From: Sphingomonas chungangi
GTDB lineage: Bacteria > Pseudomonadota > Alphaproteobacteria > Sphingomonadales > Sphingomonadaceae
Direction of reading: 5' to 3'
DNA length: 64,000 nt
Assembly: GCF_013778325.1 (NCBI RefSeq)
Contig: NZ_JACEIB010000002.1
Coordinates: forward strand, 113,170 to 177,169
The notes beneath the pieces were generated by a model, which was not told the origin of the DNA, did not search any database, and saw nothing but the letters and a program-made list of their open reading frames with translations. The translations under genes were made by a program, and so were the position numbers. Every line of letters begins with the position of its first letter. Positions within the stretch are counted from its first letter, which is position 1. Shown here one piece after another: positions 1 to 14,844 of the stretch.

Positions 1-831
1 CGTCGGCGGGTTGGCGCGGAATTCCTTGGCCACCACGACGTCGTAGGGCAGGTGGACGGTGCAGTTGGCCTTGTCGGCCGCGTCCATGATTGCGTTGGCG
101 GTGCCGGTGAGATCATGCTCGCAGAGCGACTTGCCCACGTCCACGCCGCGTGTCGCCAAGAAGGTGTTGGCCATGCCGCCGCCGATGATCAGGTGATCGA
201 CCTTGGTGACGAGGTGCTTGAGCACGTCGAGCTTGGTCGAGACCTTCGCACCGCCGACCACCGCCGCGACGGGATGCTCGGGATTGCCCAGCGCCTTCTC
301 CAGCGCCTTGAGCTCCGCTTCCATCGAGCGGCCGGCATAGGCCGGCAGCTTGTGGGCGAGGCCCTCGGTCGAGGCATGGGCGCGGTGGGCGGCGGAAAAG
401 GCGTCGTTGACGTAGAGGTCGCCGAGGCCGGCGAAGCGATCGACCACGTCGGACTCGTTCTTCTCCTCGCCGCCGAAGAAGCGGGTATTCTCCAGCACCG
501 CGATGTCGCCCGGCTGGAGGGCGGCGACGGCCTCCTTGTCGTCCTCCCAATCGACGAACTTCACGTCGCGGCCGAGCACGTCGGCGAAGGACTTCACAAC
601 CTTCTTCAGGGAGAATTCCTCGGACGGCTGGCCCTTGGGGCGCCCGAAATGGGCTAGGACCAGCACGATCGCGCCCTTGTCGGACAGCTCGGCGACGGTC
701 GGCGCGGCGGCGCGCAGGCGGGTGTCGTCGGTGACGGTGTCGCCGTCCATCGGCACGTTCAGATCCTCGCGGACGAGGACGCGCTTGCCCCGGATGTCAC
801 CGATATCGTCGAGCGTCTTGAAAGCCGTCAT
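1..831 (-). CDS. pgk: Phosphoglycerate kinase, partial (C-terminus beyond window)
   Basis: Glycolytic and gluconeogenic cytosolic enzyme transferring phosphate between 1,3-bisphosphoglycerate and ADP. Only the first 277 codons of a family of about 395 residues lie in the window. The start MTAFKTLDDI is followed by the signatures VLVREDLNVP and LAHFGRPKG, then VLENTRFFGGEEKN, VNDAFSAAHRAHAS and VVGGAKVSTKLDVL, all typical of Pgk substrate-binding regions. It lies downstream of gap on the same strand, the usual gap-pgk order, with a palindromic repeat between the two genes. No truncation other than the window edge is seen. Confidence 0.97.
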   Translation of the reverse strand, partial: MTAFKTLDDIGDIRGKRVLVREDLNVPMDGDTVTDDTRLRAAAPTVAELSDKGAIVLVLAHFGRPKGQPSEEFSLKKVVKSFADVLGRDVKFVDWEDDKEAVAALQPGDIAVLENTRFFGGEEKNESDVVDRFAGLGDLYVNDAFSAAHRAHASTEGLAHKLPAYAGRSMEAELKALEKALGNPEHPVAAVVGGAKVSTKLDVLKHLVTKVDHLIIGGGMANTFLATRGVDVGKSLCEHDLTGTANAIMDAADKANCTVHLPYDVVVAKEFRANPPT

Positions 832-864
832 GAGCGGTTCCTTATCAGTCCGGCTCCCACCCAA

Positions 865-976
865 CCGTTCGTGCTGAGGAGCCGCTGAGCGCAGTCGAAG
901 CGGCGTCTCGAAGCACCTGCGCATGCCCTTCGAGACGGGCCTTCGCCTTCGCTCAGGCCCTCCTCAGGGCGAACGG
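865..976. repeat. Palindromic intergenic repeat, subfamily 1, copy 1
   Basis: Long inverted repeat between gap and pgk. The outer arms at 865-880 and 961-976 match at 14 of 16 positions. A perfect 10-bp inner inverted repeat lies at 904-913 and 928-937 with a 14-nt loop. A related copy lies at 45250-45364. In RNA this would fold into a long hairpin in the gap-pgk transcript, where it could affect mRNA stability or read-through; that role is inferred. Confidence 0.85.
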
Positions 977-1028
977 GGGGAGGCCAAATACATTTGCGGC
1001 GGGGTTCGAGGCCCCGCCGCTTGTCAGT

Positions 1029-2036
1029 TCAGAGCGTCTTGCCGATCGCGCCGGCCGTGTCGACCATGCGGTTCGAGAAGCCCCATTCGTTGTCGTACCA
1101 GCTCAGCACGCGGACCAGCTTGCCTTCAAGCACTGCCGTCTCGAGGCTGTCGACGGTCGACGACGCGGCCGCGCCGTTGAGATCGATCGAAACCAGAGGC
1201 TCGTCGGTGTAATCGAGCACGCCCTTCAGCGCGCCTTCGGCGGCCGCCTTCAGGATGGCGTTCACCTCCTCCTTCGTGGTGTCGCGCTTCGGCGTGAAGG
1301 TCAGGTCGATCATCGAGACGTTGGGGGTCGGCACGCGGATCGCCGAACCGTCCAGCTTGCCCTTCAGCTCGGGCAGCACCTCGCCTACCGCGCGGGCGGC
1401 GCCGGTGGTGGTCGGGATCATCGACATGCCGGCGGCACGCGCACGGCGCGGATCCGAATGGACCTGGTCGAGGATCTTCTGGTCGTTGGTGTAGGCGTGG
1501 ACGGTGGTCATCAGGCCGCGCTCGATGCCGACCGCATCGTTCAGCACCTTGGCGACCGGCGCCAGGCAGTTGGTGGTGCACGACGCGTTCGAGATGATCG
1601 TCATGTCGCCGGTGATCTTGTCGTGGTTCACGCCGAACACGACGGTCAGGTCCACGCCCTTGGCGGGCGCCGAGATCAGCACCTTCTTGGCGCCGGCGGC
1701 GATATGCTTCTGCGCGCTCTCGCGATCGGTGAAGAAACCGGTGCACTCCAGCGCGATGTCGACGCCGTTGGCGGCGTGCGGCAGGTTCGCCGGATCGCGC
1801 TCGGCCGAGACGTGGATGCGCTTGCCGTCGATGATCAGATCGTTGCCGTCGACTTCCACTGTGCCCTTCCAGGTGCCGTGGACCGAATCGCGCTTGAACA
1901 GGCGGGCATTGTCGGCGGGCTTGCCGAGATCGTTGATCGAGACGAGCTCCAGCCCGCAATCGGGGCGCTCCAGGATCGCGCGCGCGACCAACCGGCCGAT
2001 CCGGCCGAAGCCGTTGATCGCAACTTTCACCGCCAT
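1029..2036 (-). CDS. gap: Glyceraldehyde-3-phosphate dehydrogenase, type I
   Basis: Cytosolic NAD-dependent oxidation and phosphorylation of glyceraldehyde-3-phosphate in glycolysis. The 335-residue product starts [15 protein letters not shown], the Rossmann dinucleotide-binding motif, and carries the catalytic [12 protein letters not shown] with the nucleophile at about Cys153. The C-terminal [12 protein letters not shown] motif is intact. The ATG at 2036 is chosen because the family starts here and a GGAG-type ribosome site lies just upstream; an upstream in-frame start would add 11 unlikely residues. pgk follows downstream. Confidence 0.98.
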   Translation of the reverse strand: MAVKVAINGFGRIGRLVARAILERPDCGLELVSINDLGKPADNARLFKRDSVHGTWKGTVEVDGNDLIIDGKRIHVSAERDPANLPHAANGVDIALECTGFFTDRESAQKHIAAGAKKVLISAPAKGVDLTVVFGVNHDKITGDMTIISNASCTTNCLAPVAKVLNDAVGIERGLMTTVHAYTNDQKILDQVHSDPRRARAAGMSMIPTTTGAARAVGEVLPELKGKLDGSAIRVPTPNVSMIDLTFTPKRDTTKEEVNAILKAAAEGALKGVLDYTDEPLVSIDLNGAAASSTVDSLETAVLEGKLVRVLSWYDNEWGFSNRMVDTAGAIGKTL

Positions 2037-2223
2037 TCTCGTATCTCCCTCGGGCAAATCATCGGACACGCCGGATACGCAGGATCGACCGCCGGCGGCC
2101 CCTTAAGGAACGGGTCGGGCGGCGCGAGTCCGCCCGGTCGCGGCCCATCTGGCGTGCGGCCGGGCGAACGTCAACCGCGCCCGGCCGCCGTTGCGTCGTT
2201 GCGGGACCGTGCTATGCCGGGGC

Positions 2224-2427
2224 ATGAGCATGGAAAGCGAGCATTTCCAACGGGCCTTGGGCCGTCTTGAAGCCGCCGTCGAGCGCGTGGAGCGCGCTAC
2301 CGGCAATGTCTCCACCGGATCGGACGACGCCAGACTGGCAGCGTTGGAAAGCCGGCACCGCAAGCTGCGAGACGGAGCGACCGAGGCGCTGGCCCGGCTC
2401 GATAGGCTGATCGGGGGGCAGAACTGA
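2224..2427 (+). CDS. Small coiled-coil protein upstream of zapA
   Basis: 67-residue acidic/basic protein, MSMESEHFQRALGRLEAAVE onward, predicted mostly helical with heptad-like spacing (LEAAVERVERA, LAALESRHRKL, ALARLDRLIG). It has no signal peptide or membrane segment. Its stop overlaps the zapA start by one base (TGATG), so the two are translationally coupled. Small coiled-coil genes often precede zapA in alphaproteobacteria, which suggests, without proving, a role near the divisome. I do not recognise a named family. Confidence 0.8.
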   Translation: MSMESEHFQRALGRLEAAVERVERATGNVSTGSDDARLAALESRHRKLRDGATEALARLDRLIGGQN

Positions 2428-2744
2428 TGGCGCAGGTCGAGATCGAGATCAGCGGTCGAAAGTACGAACTGGCCTGCCGCGACGGCGAGGAGGAGCGGCT
2501 GCGCCTGCTCGGCCGGCTGGTCGATGCCAAGGCGGCGGACGTCGCGCGAGCGATCGGCAAGGCGAGCGAGGCACGCGAACTGTTGCTCACCGCTTTGCTG
2601 CTCGCCGACGAGCTGGACGAAGCGCGTGGCGCCGCCGCCCGCGCCCGCATCGACGACGCCCAGCGCGTCGCCGCGATGGACCGCTGCGCCGAAAAGCTCG
2701 AAAGCCTCGCCGCGCGTCTTGAGAAGCCGGGCGCGAGCGCCTAG
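2427..2744 (+). CDS. zapA: Cell division protein ZapA
   Basis: 105-residue ZapA-family protein, cytosolic, which bundles FtsZ protofilaments at the Z-ring. The N-terminal globular part (MAQVEIEISGRKYELACRDG, then EERLRLLGRLVDAKA) is characteristic, followed by a long C-terminal helix used for dimerisation. It overlaps the preceding coiled-coil gene by one base. The following region is a probable 6S RNA and then the cyclo-ligase gene, the conserved zapA-ssrS-ygfA arrangement of proteobacteria, which supports the assignment. Confidence 0.93.
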   Translation: MAQVEIEISGRKYELACRDGEEERLRLLGRLVDAKAADVARAIGKASEARELLLTALLLADELDEARGAAARARIDDAQRVAAMDRCAEKLESLAARLEKPGASA

Positions 2745-2880
2745 ATTGGCTGATGGTGGGCACTGCCCGATACGAGCTTTTGCGAACATCCCTGAGGCGA
2801 TTCACATCCTAAGGGGGTCGTCCCTGGTCTGGCTCCGGCCTGTGCTACATGGCTCCCACCTGACGTAAAAGGCGTCAGAG
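2745..2880 (+). ncRNA. ssrS: 6S RNA (SsrS), approximate boundaries
   Basis: A 155-base gene-free stretch between zapA and the 5-formyl-THF cyclo-ligase gene, the conserved location of 6S RNA in proteobacteria. GGTGGG at 2755-2760 can pair with CCCACC at 2855-2860, closing a long rod with an internal bubble as 6S RNA needs to mimic an open promoter. A small perfect hairpin (TGACG/CGTCA, 2861-2877) follows. 6S RNA binds the housekeeping sigma holoenzyme and reduces transcription in stationary phase. The ends are estimates; a covariance-model search would settle it. Confidence 0.72.
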
Positions 2881-2899
2881 GATATTCCAGCAAACGGTC

Positions 2900-3442
2900 A
2901 TGGCGGTCCCACCACCCCTCCCTGACAAAGCGGTGCTACGGCGCGAGCTGCGCGCGAAACGGTTGGCGTTCGCAGGCGAGCCGCAAGCGATCGACCGGCT
3001 GCTGGCGCCGCTGCTGGCGCGTGAGGGGCCGATCGCCGGCTATATGGCGCATCGCGGCGAGCCGGACGTGCTGCCCTTCCTGTTGCGCGCCTTCCATCTC
3101 CGGCACACCGTCGCGCTACCCCGCCCGGGCAGCGAGACGTTGGACTTCATCCGCTGGCATCCCGACATCGTGATGCGACCCGGCCTCGCGGGGATTTCCG
3201 AGCCGGTCGGCGGCGAGCCGATCGTGCCGAGGATCGTGCTGGCGCCGCTGGTCGGCTTCGATCGCGCCGGCCGCCGGCTCGGCCAGGGGGGCGGCTATTA
3301 TGACCGCTGGTTCGCCGGCCACCCGGACGCTATGCGGATCGGCATCGCCTGGAGCGTTCAGGAGGTCGCGGCGCTCGCGCCCGAAGCCTGGGACATGCCG
3401 CTCCACGCCATCGTGACCGAGAAGGAGTGGATCGCCCCGTGA
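2900..3442 (+). CDS. fthC: 5-formyltetrahydrofolate cyclo-ligase
   Basis: 180-residue cytosolic enzyme of one-carbon metabolism that converts 5-formyl-THF plus ATP to 5,10-methenyl-THF. The N-terminal basic segment (LRRELRAKRLAF) and the hallmark RLGQGGGYYDRWF near residues 127-139 are present, and the length is typical. It sits immediately after the 6S RNA as in many proteobacteria (ygfA/fau). Its stop overlaps the GTG start of the next gene. purU, another formyl-THF enzyme, is 1.9 kb away on the opposite strand. Confidence 0.96.
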   Translation: MAVPPPLPDKAVLRRELRAKRLAFAGEPQAIDRLLAPLLAREGPIAGYMAHRGEPDVLPFLLRAFHLRHTVALPRPGSETLDFIRWHPDIVMRPGLAGISEPVGGEPIVPRIVLAPLVGFDRAGRRLGQGGGYYDRWFAGHPDAMRIGIAWSVQEVAALAPEAWDMPLHAIVTEKEWIAP

Positions 3443-3675
3443 CGCCCCCGCCCGAGCACTTCCAGCCGAACTGGCGCCGCACCGCTGGCGCCTTCCTGAT
3501 CCTCGCCCTGATCCTCGTCTGGGCGAGCCTCGTCGTTCAGCTGGCGGGGCCGGTCGGGCGGCTTCCGGCGCTGGTGCAGGCGGTCTTCTACATCGTCGCC
3601 GGCATCGGCTGGATCTGGATCCTGCCGATGCGCCGCATCCTGCTGTGGAGCGAGACCGGCCGCTGGCGCCGCTGA
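3439..3675 (+). CDS. DUF2842 small inner-membrane protein
   Basis: 78-residue protein with two predicted membrane helices (AFLILALILVWASLVV and VQAVFYIVAGIGWIWILPM) and a basic C-terminus, matching the alphaproteobacterial DUF2842 family, whose function is unknown. The GTG at 3439 is chosen because AAGGAG lies 11 bases upstream; an alternative GTG at 3427 would sit inside that ribosome site. The start overlaps the fthC stop (GTGA), so expression is coupled to fthC. Confidence 0.85.
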   Translation: MTPPPEHFQPNWRRTAGAFLILALILVWASLVVQLAGPVGRLPALVQAVFYIVAGIGWIWILPMRRILLWSETGRWRR

Positions 3676-3678
3676 GCT

Positions 3679-3822
3679 TCAACCGCGGTAGCCACCACCG
3701 TCATGATGATGGTGGTGATCGCTCGGATAGCCCGGATGATCGTGGCCGCCGCGATGATCCCAGCAGCCGGACACGCCGACGCCGGTGGCGATCAGCACAA
3801 AAGCAAGCAACGCTCTACGCAT
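3679..3822 (-). CDS. Tiny His-rich lipoprotein
   Basis: 47-residue protein. The N-terminal half (MRRALLAFVLIATGVGVSGC) is a lipoprotein signal with the lipid-accepting Cys at position 20. The mature part of 27 residues holds eight His, including a run of five (SDHHHHHDGG), plus several Gly and Asp. A GGAG ribosome site lies nine bases before the ATG. The composition suggests metal binding (Ni, Zn or Cu) at the membrane surface, but there is no homology evidence. It is convergent with the DUF2842 gene. Confidence 0.7.
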   Translation of the reverse strand: MRRALLAFVLIATGVGVSGCWDHRGGHDHPGYPSDHHHHHDGGGYRG

Positions 3823-3906
3823 GGAAACACACTCCTTCGCTGGCGGCCCAACGGGCCAGGCGAAGGAAGTGTCCCTTGCGGATCGGAATGGCCCCCATCG
3901 GGACCA

Positions 3907-3983
<77 letters not shown>

Positions 3984-4051
3984 GTATTTGGTGCCCCGCG
4001 CGGCCTCGGCCGCCGCGGTGGAGGGGCCTCTAAGGGGCTGTCACAACCCTG

Positions 4052-5269
4052 TCAAGCGAGCGGAGGCGGCTCGCCCGAATCTTTTCGCGCGTCCCCGCCC
4101 AGCGTGCCGCGCTCGAACAGGAAACCGGCGATATCCGGCCGCCCGGCGGTATCCAGCACGGTGTGGACGATGATCAGCAGCGGCGTCGCCAGCACCGCGC
4201 CCACCGTACCCCACACCCATGCCCAGAAGCTGAGCGAGACGAGGATCAGCAGCGGGGAGAGCGTCAGCTTGCGCCCCACGATCATCGGCGTGACGACGTT
4301 CGCCTCCACCAGATGCAGCCCGAGGAAGATCAGCGGCGGTGCCGCGGCATACCAGGGATCGGCGAAGGTCATGAGGCCGCCCAGCGCCAGCAGCAGGACG
4401 CAGCCGACCGGCCCGACATAGGGGACGTAGTTGAGCAGGGCGACGAGCCCGCCCCACATCAGCGGCGTCGGCAGGCCGACATAATAGACCGCCGCCGCGA
4501 CGATGCAGCCGAGGATCACGTTGATGGTGGTGATCGTGGCGATGTAGCTGGAGGTGCGATCCACCACCTCCTGGATCACGCGCGCCAGCGTCATCGCGCT
4601 GTCGAAGGTGGAGCGGCTGGTGATCGTGTGGCGCCGTGCCCGCGTCCAGCCCGAGAGGAAGAAGAAGATCACCAGCATCGCGAAGAAGAACTGCACGATC
4701 ACGAACGGCGCCGAGGTGGTGAGCAGCGACAGCAGCGAATTGGGCGTGTCCAGCGTCACCGTGCGCGTATGCGACTTCGAGATCATGATCGTGTTGGCGA
4801 GCTCGCCGACCGACTTGTTGAGCTGCGCATAGACATCGACCAGCGGGCGCACGGTGGTGCGGATCATGCCGATCCGCTTGGGCAGGATCGCCGCCCAGTT
4901 GGACGCCGGCACTACCACCGAGGCGATCGCCATGTTGGCGACGCCGATGAAGAACAATACGCACAGGAAGGCGGCCGCCGCCGAGGGCAGGCCGCGCCGC
5001 TCCAGCCACTCCAGCAGCGGCACCAGCGCGATCGCGACGACCAGCGCGGCGGTGAGCGGCAGGAAGAACTCGGCGCCGGCTCTCAGCGCGAACGGCAGGG
5101 CCAGCACCAGCCCGATGCCGAGGATCAGCGCGGTCGCGGCCAGCAGCCGGTCGCGATGGTAGCCGCCGGTGACGACGGCCGCCCATTGCGATTCGGTGTG
5201 CCGCTCCACCGCGCTGCCGATCTTCTCGGCCGCCTCGTCCATCACCGTGTCGTCGGATCGCTGCGTCAT
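4052..5269 (-). CDS. AI-2E family transporter (PerM-like membrane protein)
   Basis: 405-residue inner-membrane protein of the AI-2E transporter (PerM/YdiK) family. After a polar N-terminus of about 40 residues come two hydrophobic helices (LLAATALILGIGLVLALPFA and FFLPLTAALVVAIALVPLL), a central soluble stretch, and a cluster of C-terminal helices including the family-typical LNYVPYVGP and IVGRKLTLSPLLILVSLSFW. Some members export autoinducer-2 or act in ion exchange; the substrate here is unknown. It ends in a short polar tail. Confidence 0.9.
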   Translation of the reverse strand: MTQRSDDTVMDEAAEKIGSAVERHTESQWAAVVTGGYHRDRLLAATALILGIGLVLALPFALRAGAEFFLPLTAALVVAIALVPLLEWLERRGLPSAAAAFLCVLFFIGVANMAIASVVVPASNWAAILPKRIGMIRTTVRPLVDVYAQLNKSVGELANTIMISKSHTRTVTLDTPNSLLSLLTTSAPFVIVQFFFAMLVIFFFLSGWTRARRHTITSRSTFDSAMTLARVIQEVVDRTSSYIATITTINVILGCIVAAAVYYVGLPTPLMWGGLVALLNYVPYVGPVGCVLLLALGGLMTFADPWYAAAPPLIFLGLHLVEANVVTPMIVGRKLTLSPLLILVSLSFWAWVWGTVGAVLATPLLIIVHTVLDTAGRPDIAGFLFERGTLGGDARKDSGEPPPLA

Positions 5270-5303
5270 CTGCCCTCCGCAGGAAAGCTTAGCAGCAACA
5301 GCC

Positions 5304-6161
5304 TCAGGCGGGGAAGACGACCGTGGTCGCGCCGTTCAGCAGCACGCGATCCTCGCAGAAGGCGCGCACCGCGCGGGCCAGCACCCGCCGCTCGATGTCG
5401 CGGCCCTTGCGGACGAGGTCGTCGGGCGTGTCGCGATGGCTGACGCGCTCGACGTCCTGCTCGATGATCGGCCCTTCGTCGAGATCGGCGGTGACGTAGT
5501 GCGCGGTCGCACCGATCACCTTCACCCCACGCGCATGCGCCTGGTGATAGGGCTTGGCGCCCTTGAAGCCTGGCAGGAAGCTGTGGTGGATGTTGATGCA
5601 TCGGCCAGCGAGCCAGCCCGCGAACCCATCCGACAGGATCTGCATATAGCGCGCGAGGACGACGAGATCGGCGCCCGTTGCCTCCACGATCGCGCGGATC
5701 CGCGCTTCCTGCCGCTCCTTCTCGCCTGGGTCGGTCGGCAGATGGTGGAACGGGATTTCGCCGAAATCGAGATGCGCATAGGTTGCGCGGGGGTGGTTGG
5801 AGACGATACCGACCGGATCGATCGCCAGTTCGTCCGTCCGCCAGCGATAGAGCAGGTCGGCAAGGCAGTGATCGAATTTGGAAACGAGCAGCAGCACGCG
5901 CTTCCGCTCGTTCGTCGGCCGCAGCGCCCAATCCAGCCCATGCGCGCGCGCGGTCGCCTCGAAGCCGGCGCGCAGCGCGTCGATCCCCTGCCCGCCGACC
6001 AGCGCGAATTCCACGCGCATGAAGAAGCGGCCGGTCAGCACGTCGTCGAACTGCTGGGCTTCCAGGATGTTGGCGCCGTGGCTGGCGAGCGCGCTCGCCA
6101 CCCCGGCGACGATGCCCGGATGATCCTCGCACGAAAGCGTCAGAATATGGCTGTCGGTCAA
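5304..6161 (-). CDS. purU: Formyltetrahydrofolate deformylase
   Basis: 285-residue cytosolic enzyme hydrolysing 10-formyl-THF to formate and THF, balancing the one-carbon pool and feeding purine synthesis. An N-terminal ACT domain ([20 protein letters not shown], residues about 5-85) precedes the formyltransferase domain with [20 protein letters not shown] and [16 protein letters not shown], which contain the catalytic Asn, His and Asp. The start is a TTG at 6161 preceded by GGGGAGG at good spacing. It is 34 bases downstream of the AI-2E gene's start on the same strand, so co-transcription is possible. Confidence 0.95.
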   Translation of the reverse strand: MTDSHILTLSCEDHPGIVAGVASALASHGANILEAQQFDDVLTGRFFMRVEFALVGGQGIDALRAGFEATARAHGLDWALRPTNERKRVLLLVSKFDHCLADLLYRWRTDELAIDPVGIVSNHPRATYAHLDFGEIPFHHLPTDPGEKERQEARIRAIVEATGADLVVLARYMQILSDGFAGWLAGRCINIHHSFLPGFKGAKPYHQAHARGVKVIGATAHYVTADLDEGPIIEQDVERVSHRDTPDDLVRKGRDIERRVLARAVRAFCEDRVLLNGATTVVFPA

Positions 6162-6329
6162 ATTCGCCTCCCCGGAACCGCGCCGATAGCGTGAAGCGGC
6201 CGATCCGGAAAGCGCCTCGCCTCGCCCCGTCGATCAGTGTCAGCAAGGATAGCGATTAGACATGGCCGTCACGGGCGCGCAATCAACCAAGGCGACAATA
6301 CTCCAAACCAAAGCAGCAGGAGAGATGTG

Positions 6330-8483
<2,154 letters not shown>

Positions 8484-8507
8484 TAGTCTTCTGATCGACG
8501 TCCGATG

Positions 8508-8547
8508 CGGGCCTCCGGCGCGATGTGCGTCGGAGGCCCGTTTCGTT

Positions 8548-8548
<1 letters not shown>
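8508..8548 (+). terminator. Rho-independent terminator of katG
   Basis: A 14-bp stem (arms 8508-8521 and 8527-8540, one G-T pair, 5-nt loop) followed by TTTCGTTT. It lies 24 bases after the katG stop and ends at the stop codon of the convergent oxoprolinase gene. Confidence 0.85.
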
Positions 8549-12153
<3,605 letters not shown>

Positions 12154-12232
12154 GATGTCCTTCCGCCACACACGCCGAGTTGCCCCCGGACCGGTTCCGG
12201 CTATGCTCGCCCGCGAGCCAAGGGACAATCGG

Positions 12233-13591
12233 ATGGGCGCAGAAGCCGGTGGAGACGAGCCTTCGGATGCCGTGAACCACGGGCGGCTCGGCGTCGGCAT
12301 GTGCATCGCGCTCGTAATCGGCAACATGGTCGGATCGGGTGTGTTCCTGCTGCCCGGCCCGCTCGCCCCGCTGGGCTGGAACTCGGTCTATGGCTGGCTG
12401 CTGACCATCGGCGGGAGCCTCTGCGTCGCCTATGTGCTGGCGCGGCTGGCGCGCGACATGGCGGGGGGCTGCGGACCGGTCACCTACGCGCACGCCGCCT
12501 TCGGGCCAGCGGCGGGCTTCACGATCGGCTGGAGCTACTGGATCTCGGTGTGGGTCGCCAACGCCACGCTGGCGGTGGGCGCCGTCAGCAACCTCTCGAT
12601 CCTCTTCCCGCGCCTGGCTTCGGCGCCCGGACTCCCGGCGGTCGCGGCGGTGGTGCCGATCTGGGTGCTCACGCTGATCAACTGCCTGGGCGTGCGGCGC
12701 GCCGGCGGCGTCCAGTCGATCACGACGATCCTGAAGCTGGTGCCGCTGGCCGGCGCGATCCTCGTCGGCGCCTGGCTGCTGCTGAGCGGCAGGGCGACCC
12801 TGCCGGCGGCGAGCGTGCAACCGGTAACGACGGGCGCGATCGGCATGGCCGCGACGCTCACCCTCTTTCCGCTGCTCGGCTTCGAGAGCGCGCTGGTAGC
12901 GGGCGACCGGATCGAAAACCCCAAGCGCACGATCCCGCGCGCCACCCTCTACGGCACGGCGATCACCGGACTGATCTACCTGTTCGCCTGCTCGGCGGTG
13001 ACATTGCTGCTCCCTGAGAAGGCGGTGACGCAGTCCAATGCGCCGTTCGCGCTGTTCTTCGGCACCTTCGTCCACCCCGCGCTGGCGCCGGTGATCGCGC
13101 TGTTCGTGGTGATCGCGGCGCTCGGCGCGCTCAACGGCTATGTGCTGCTGCAGGGCGAGCTGCTGCTGAGCCTCGCCCGCGAGCGCATGCTGCCCGCCTG
13201 GTTCGATCGCGAGAACCGCTTCGGCACGCCGCAGCGCGCGCATATCGTCTCCAGCACACTCGCCAGCGCGGTGGTGCTCGCCAATTATACGCGGGGCTTG
13301 GCCGACTTGTTCGAGTTCATGGTGCTCGTCACCACATCGGTGTCGATCATCTTCTATCTGGCTGGGATGCTGGCGAGCTTCCGGCTGCTGCGCGTGGGCC
13401 GGATCGCGCCCTCGCGCGGATTCGAGGCGATCGCCGTGGTCGGCTTCGTCTATTCGGCCTGGACCTTCTATGGCGCCGGGATCGAGGCGAGCGTCTGGAG
13501 CCTCGCGATGACGGCCGCCGGGCTGCCGATCTACCTGTTCATGCGCCTATCGCGAAGCGCGGCCGTGCCGGAATTGCAGCCCGGAGGCTGA
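12233..13591 (+). CDS. APC-superfamily amino acid permease
   Basis: 452-residue inner-membrane transporter of the amino acid-polyamine-organocation superfamily with about 12 helices. The first helix carries the substrate-binding signature [13 protein letters not shown], and helix 6 carries [19 protein letters not shown]. The ATG at 12233 is chosen for its AAGGGAC ribosome site. The short divergent spacer shared with the oxoprolinase gene suggests joint control and a cargo related to pyroglutamate, hydantoins or their product amino acids; this is inferred from position only. Confidence 0.88.
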   Translation: MGAEAGGDEPSDAVNHGRLGVGMCIALVIGNMVGSGVFLLPGPLAPLGWNSVYGWLLTIGGSLCVAYVLARLARDMAGGCGPVTYAHAAFGPAAGFTIGWSYWISVWVANATLAVGAVSNLSILFPRLASAPGLPAVAAVVPIWVLTLINCLGVRRAGGVQSITTILKLVPLAGAILVGAWLLLSGRATLPAASVQPVTTGAIGMAATLTLFPLLGFESALVAGDRIENPKRTIPRATLYGTAITGLIYLFACSAVTLLLPEKAVTQSNAPFALFFGTFVHPALAPVIALFVVIAALGALNGYVLLQGELLLSLARERMLPAWFDRENRFGTPQRAHIVSSTLASAVVLANYTRGLADLFEFMVLVTTSVSIIFYLAGMLASFRLLRVGRIAPSRGFEAIAVVGFVYSAWTFYGAGIEASVWSLAMTAAGLPIYLFMRLSRSAAVPELQPGG

Positions 13592-13593
13592 CC

Positions 13594-13797
13594 TCAGCGC
13601 GCCACGCGCTCCGCCGCGCGCTCGGCGCGGGCGATGCCGAAGCCGATCGAGACCCAGTGCGAAGCGCGCGATCCAGCAGCGGCGCCGCCCGCCAGCTGCC
13701 AGTGGGACAAAGCCTCCTCCACGGTGAGGCCGCGCGCCGTGGCGCTGTCGATTGCCTGCCTGATCACGCCGGTGTCCATGGACCGCATCAACGCCAT
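13594..13797 (-). CDS. Small hypothetical protein
   Basis: 67-residue protein starting MALMRSMDTGVIRQAIDSAT, then an Ala/Arg-rich C-terminus. No signal peptide, membrane helix or known motif is seen, and the ribosome site is weak. It is convergent with the permease gene, two bases after its stop. The reading frame has high-GC codon bias compatible with coding, but support is limited. Confidence 0.5.
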   Translation of the reverse strand: MALMRSMDTGVIRQAIDSATARGLTVEEALSHWQLAGGAAAGSRASHWVSIGFGIARAERAAERVAR

Positions 13798-13923
13798 TGC
13801 GGCCTAAGGACTCATCACCCGAAATGGTGAAACCGCGCTTCACCAACTGGACATGAGTCTAGAAATGCGGGGAAATCTTCCGCGCCGCGTTCGTTCACCT
13901 CCTGCACTGACGGGAGAAAGACG

Positions 13924-14406
13924 ATGGCCGACGAAACCCAACTGAAGCGCGACCTGTGGAAGCGCATGGAAAGCAGCCCTTTCCTGATGGTCGGGCTGAC
14001 CGAGACGGGCGAGCATAGCGAACCGCTCACCGCCCAGCTCGACAAGGATCAGGTCGACACGCTCTGGTTCTTCGTCGGCAAGGACAACCGGCTGGCCAAG
14101 GGCGGCAAGGCGATGGCGCAGTTCGTCTCCAAGGGGCACGATTATTTCGCTTGCCTCTCCGGCACGGCGCGCATCCACAACGATTTCGCGATGATCGACA
14201 AGCTCTGGTCCCGCCAGGTGGAAAGCTGGTCTCCGGGCGGCAAGGACGATCCCAACCTCGCGCTGCTGCGCTTCGACATCGACAGCGCCGAGCTGTGGGA
14301 AGCCGATATGTCGATCAGCGGCAAGGTGAAGATGCTGTTCGGCGCGAAGATCGACCCCAGCGAGGAAGGTAACCACGCGCGCGTATCGACCACGGCGGGC
14401 GGTTAA
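13924..14406 (+). CDS. Pyridoxamine 5'-phosphate oxidase-like general stress protein
   Basis: 160-residue cytosolic protein of the split-barrel flavin-binding fold, general stress protein 26 type. It starts MADETQLKRDLWKRMESSPF and has the family pattern TLWFFVGKDNRLAKGG, HDYFACLSGTARIHND and LLRFDIDSAELWE. GAGAAAG precedes the ATG. Relatives bind FMN or FAD and are induced by stress; no reaction has been settled for most. Its stop overlaps that of the convergent membrane gene. Confidence 0.87.
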   Translation: MADETQLKRDLWKRMESSPFLMVGLTETGEHSEPLTAQLDKDQVDTLWFFVGKDNRLAKGGKAMAQFVSKGHDYFACLSGTARIHNDFAMIDKLWSRQVESWSPGGKDDPNLALLRFDIDSAELWEADMSISGKVKMLFGAKIDPSEEGNHARVSTTAGG

Positions 14407-14711
14407 TCCTCCGACGGCGGCGGAATTTCGGCGGGGTCGCGAGTCAGGCCCCGCCAGCTCCACCAGGCCAGTGTGGCCATGCCGTAGAAGGTCAGCATGA
14501 AGATCGCCTGGAGAAACAGGCCGAGCACGATGCTTGCCGGCGTCACGACGAGCTCGCCGCCGCTGGCGCTGACATCGCGGTCCGCCACGACGGTGGCCGC
14601 CAGGCCGATCACCACCGCAGCGGCGGCCAGCCACGAGGCACCCTTCCAGCGGAAGCGGGGGCCGGCGGCTCCGAGATAGATCGCGATGAAGGCTGCCAGC
14701 AGGCCGAGCAT
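14403..14711 (-). CDS. Small three-helix membrane protein
   Basis: 102-residue protein with three predicted membrane helices (MLGLLAAFIAIYLGAAG, WLAAAAVVIGLAATVVA, IVLGLFLQAIFMLTFYGMAT) and a polar C-terminus rich in Pro and Glu. The ATG at 14711 puts the first helix at the N-terminus; a longer reading frame upstream adds an unlikely basic extension. Family and function are not recognised. Its stop overlaps that of the flavin-binding stress gene. Confidence 0.7.
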   Translation of the reverse strand: MLGLLAAFIAIYLGAAGPRFRWKGASWLAAAAVVIGLAATVVADRDVSASGGELVVTPASIVLGLFLQAIFMLTFYGMATLAWWSWRGLTRDPAEIPPPSED

Positions 14712-14844
14712 GGCCGTTCTATCCCCCGAGATACCCCAACGGCGTCTTAATGCGCTCAACGCGCGCTCCCGCCTTGTGTTGCGCTGCGACACCCAAGAAA
14801 TCATCCATCTTGGCAATCGCCCGGCCGCGTGTCAGCTTGACCTC

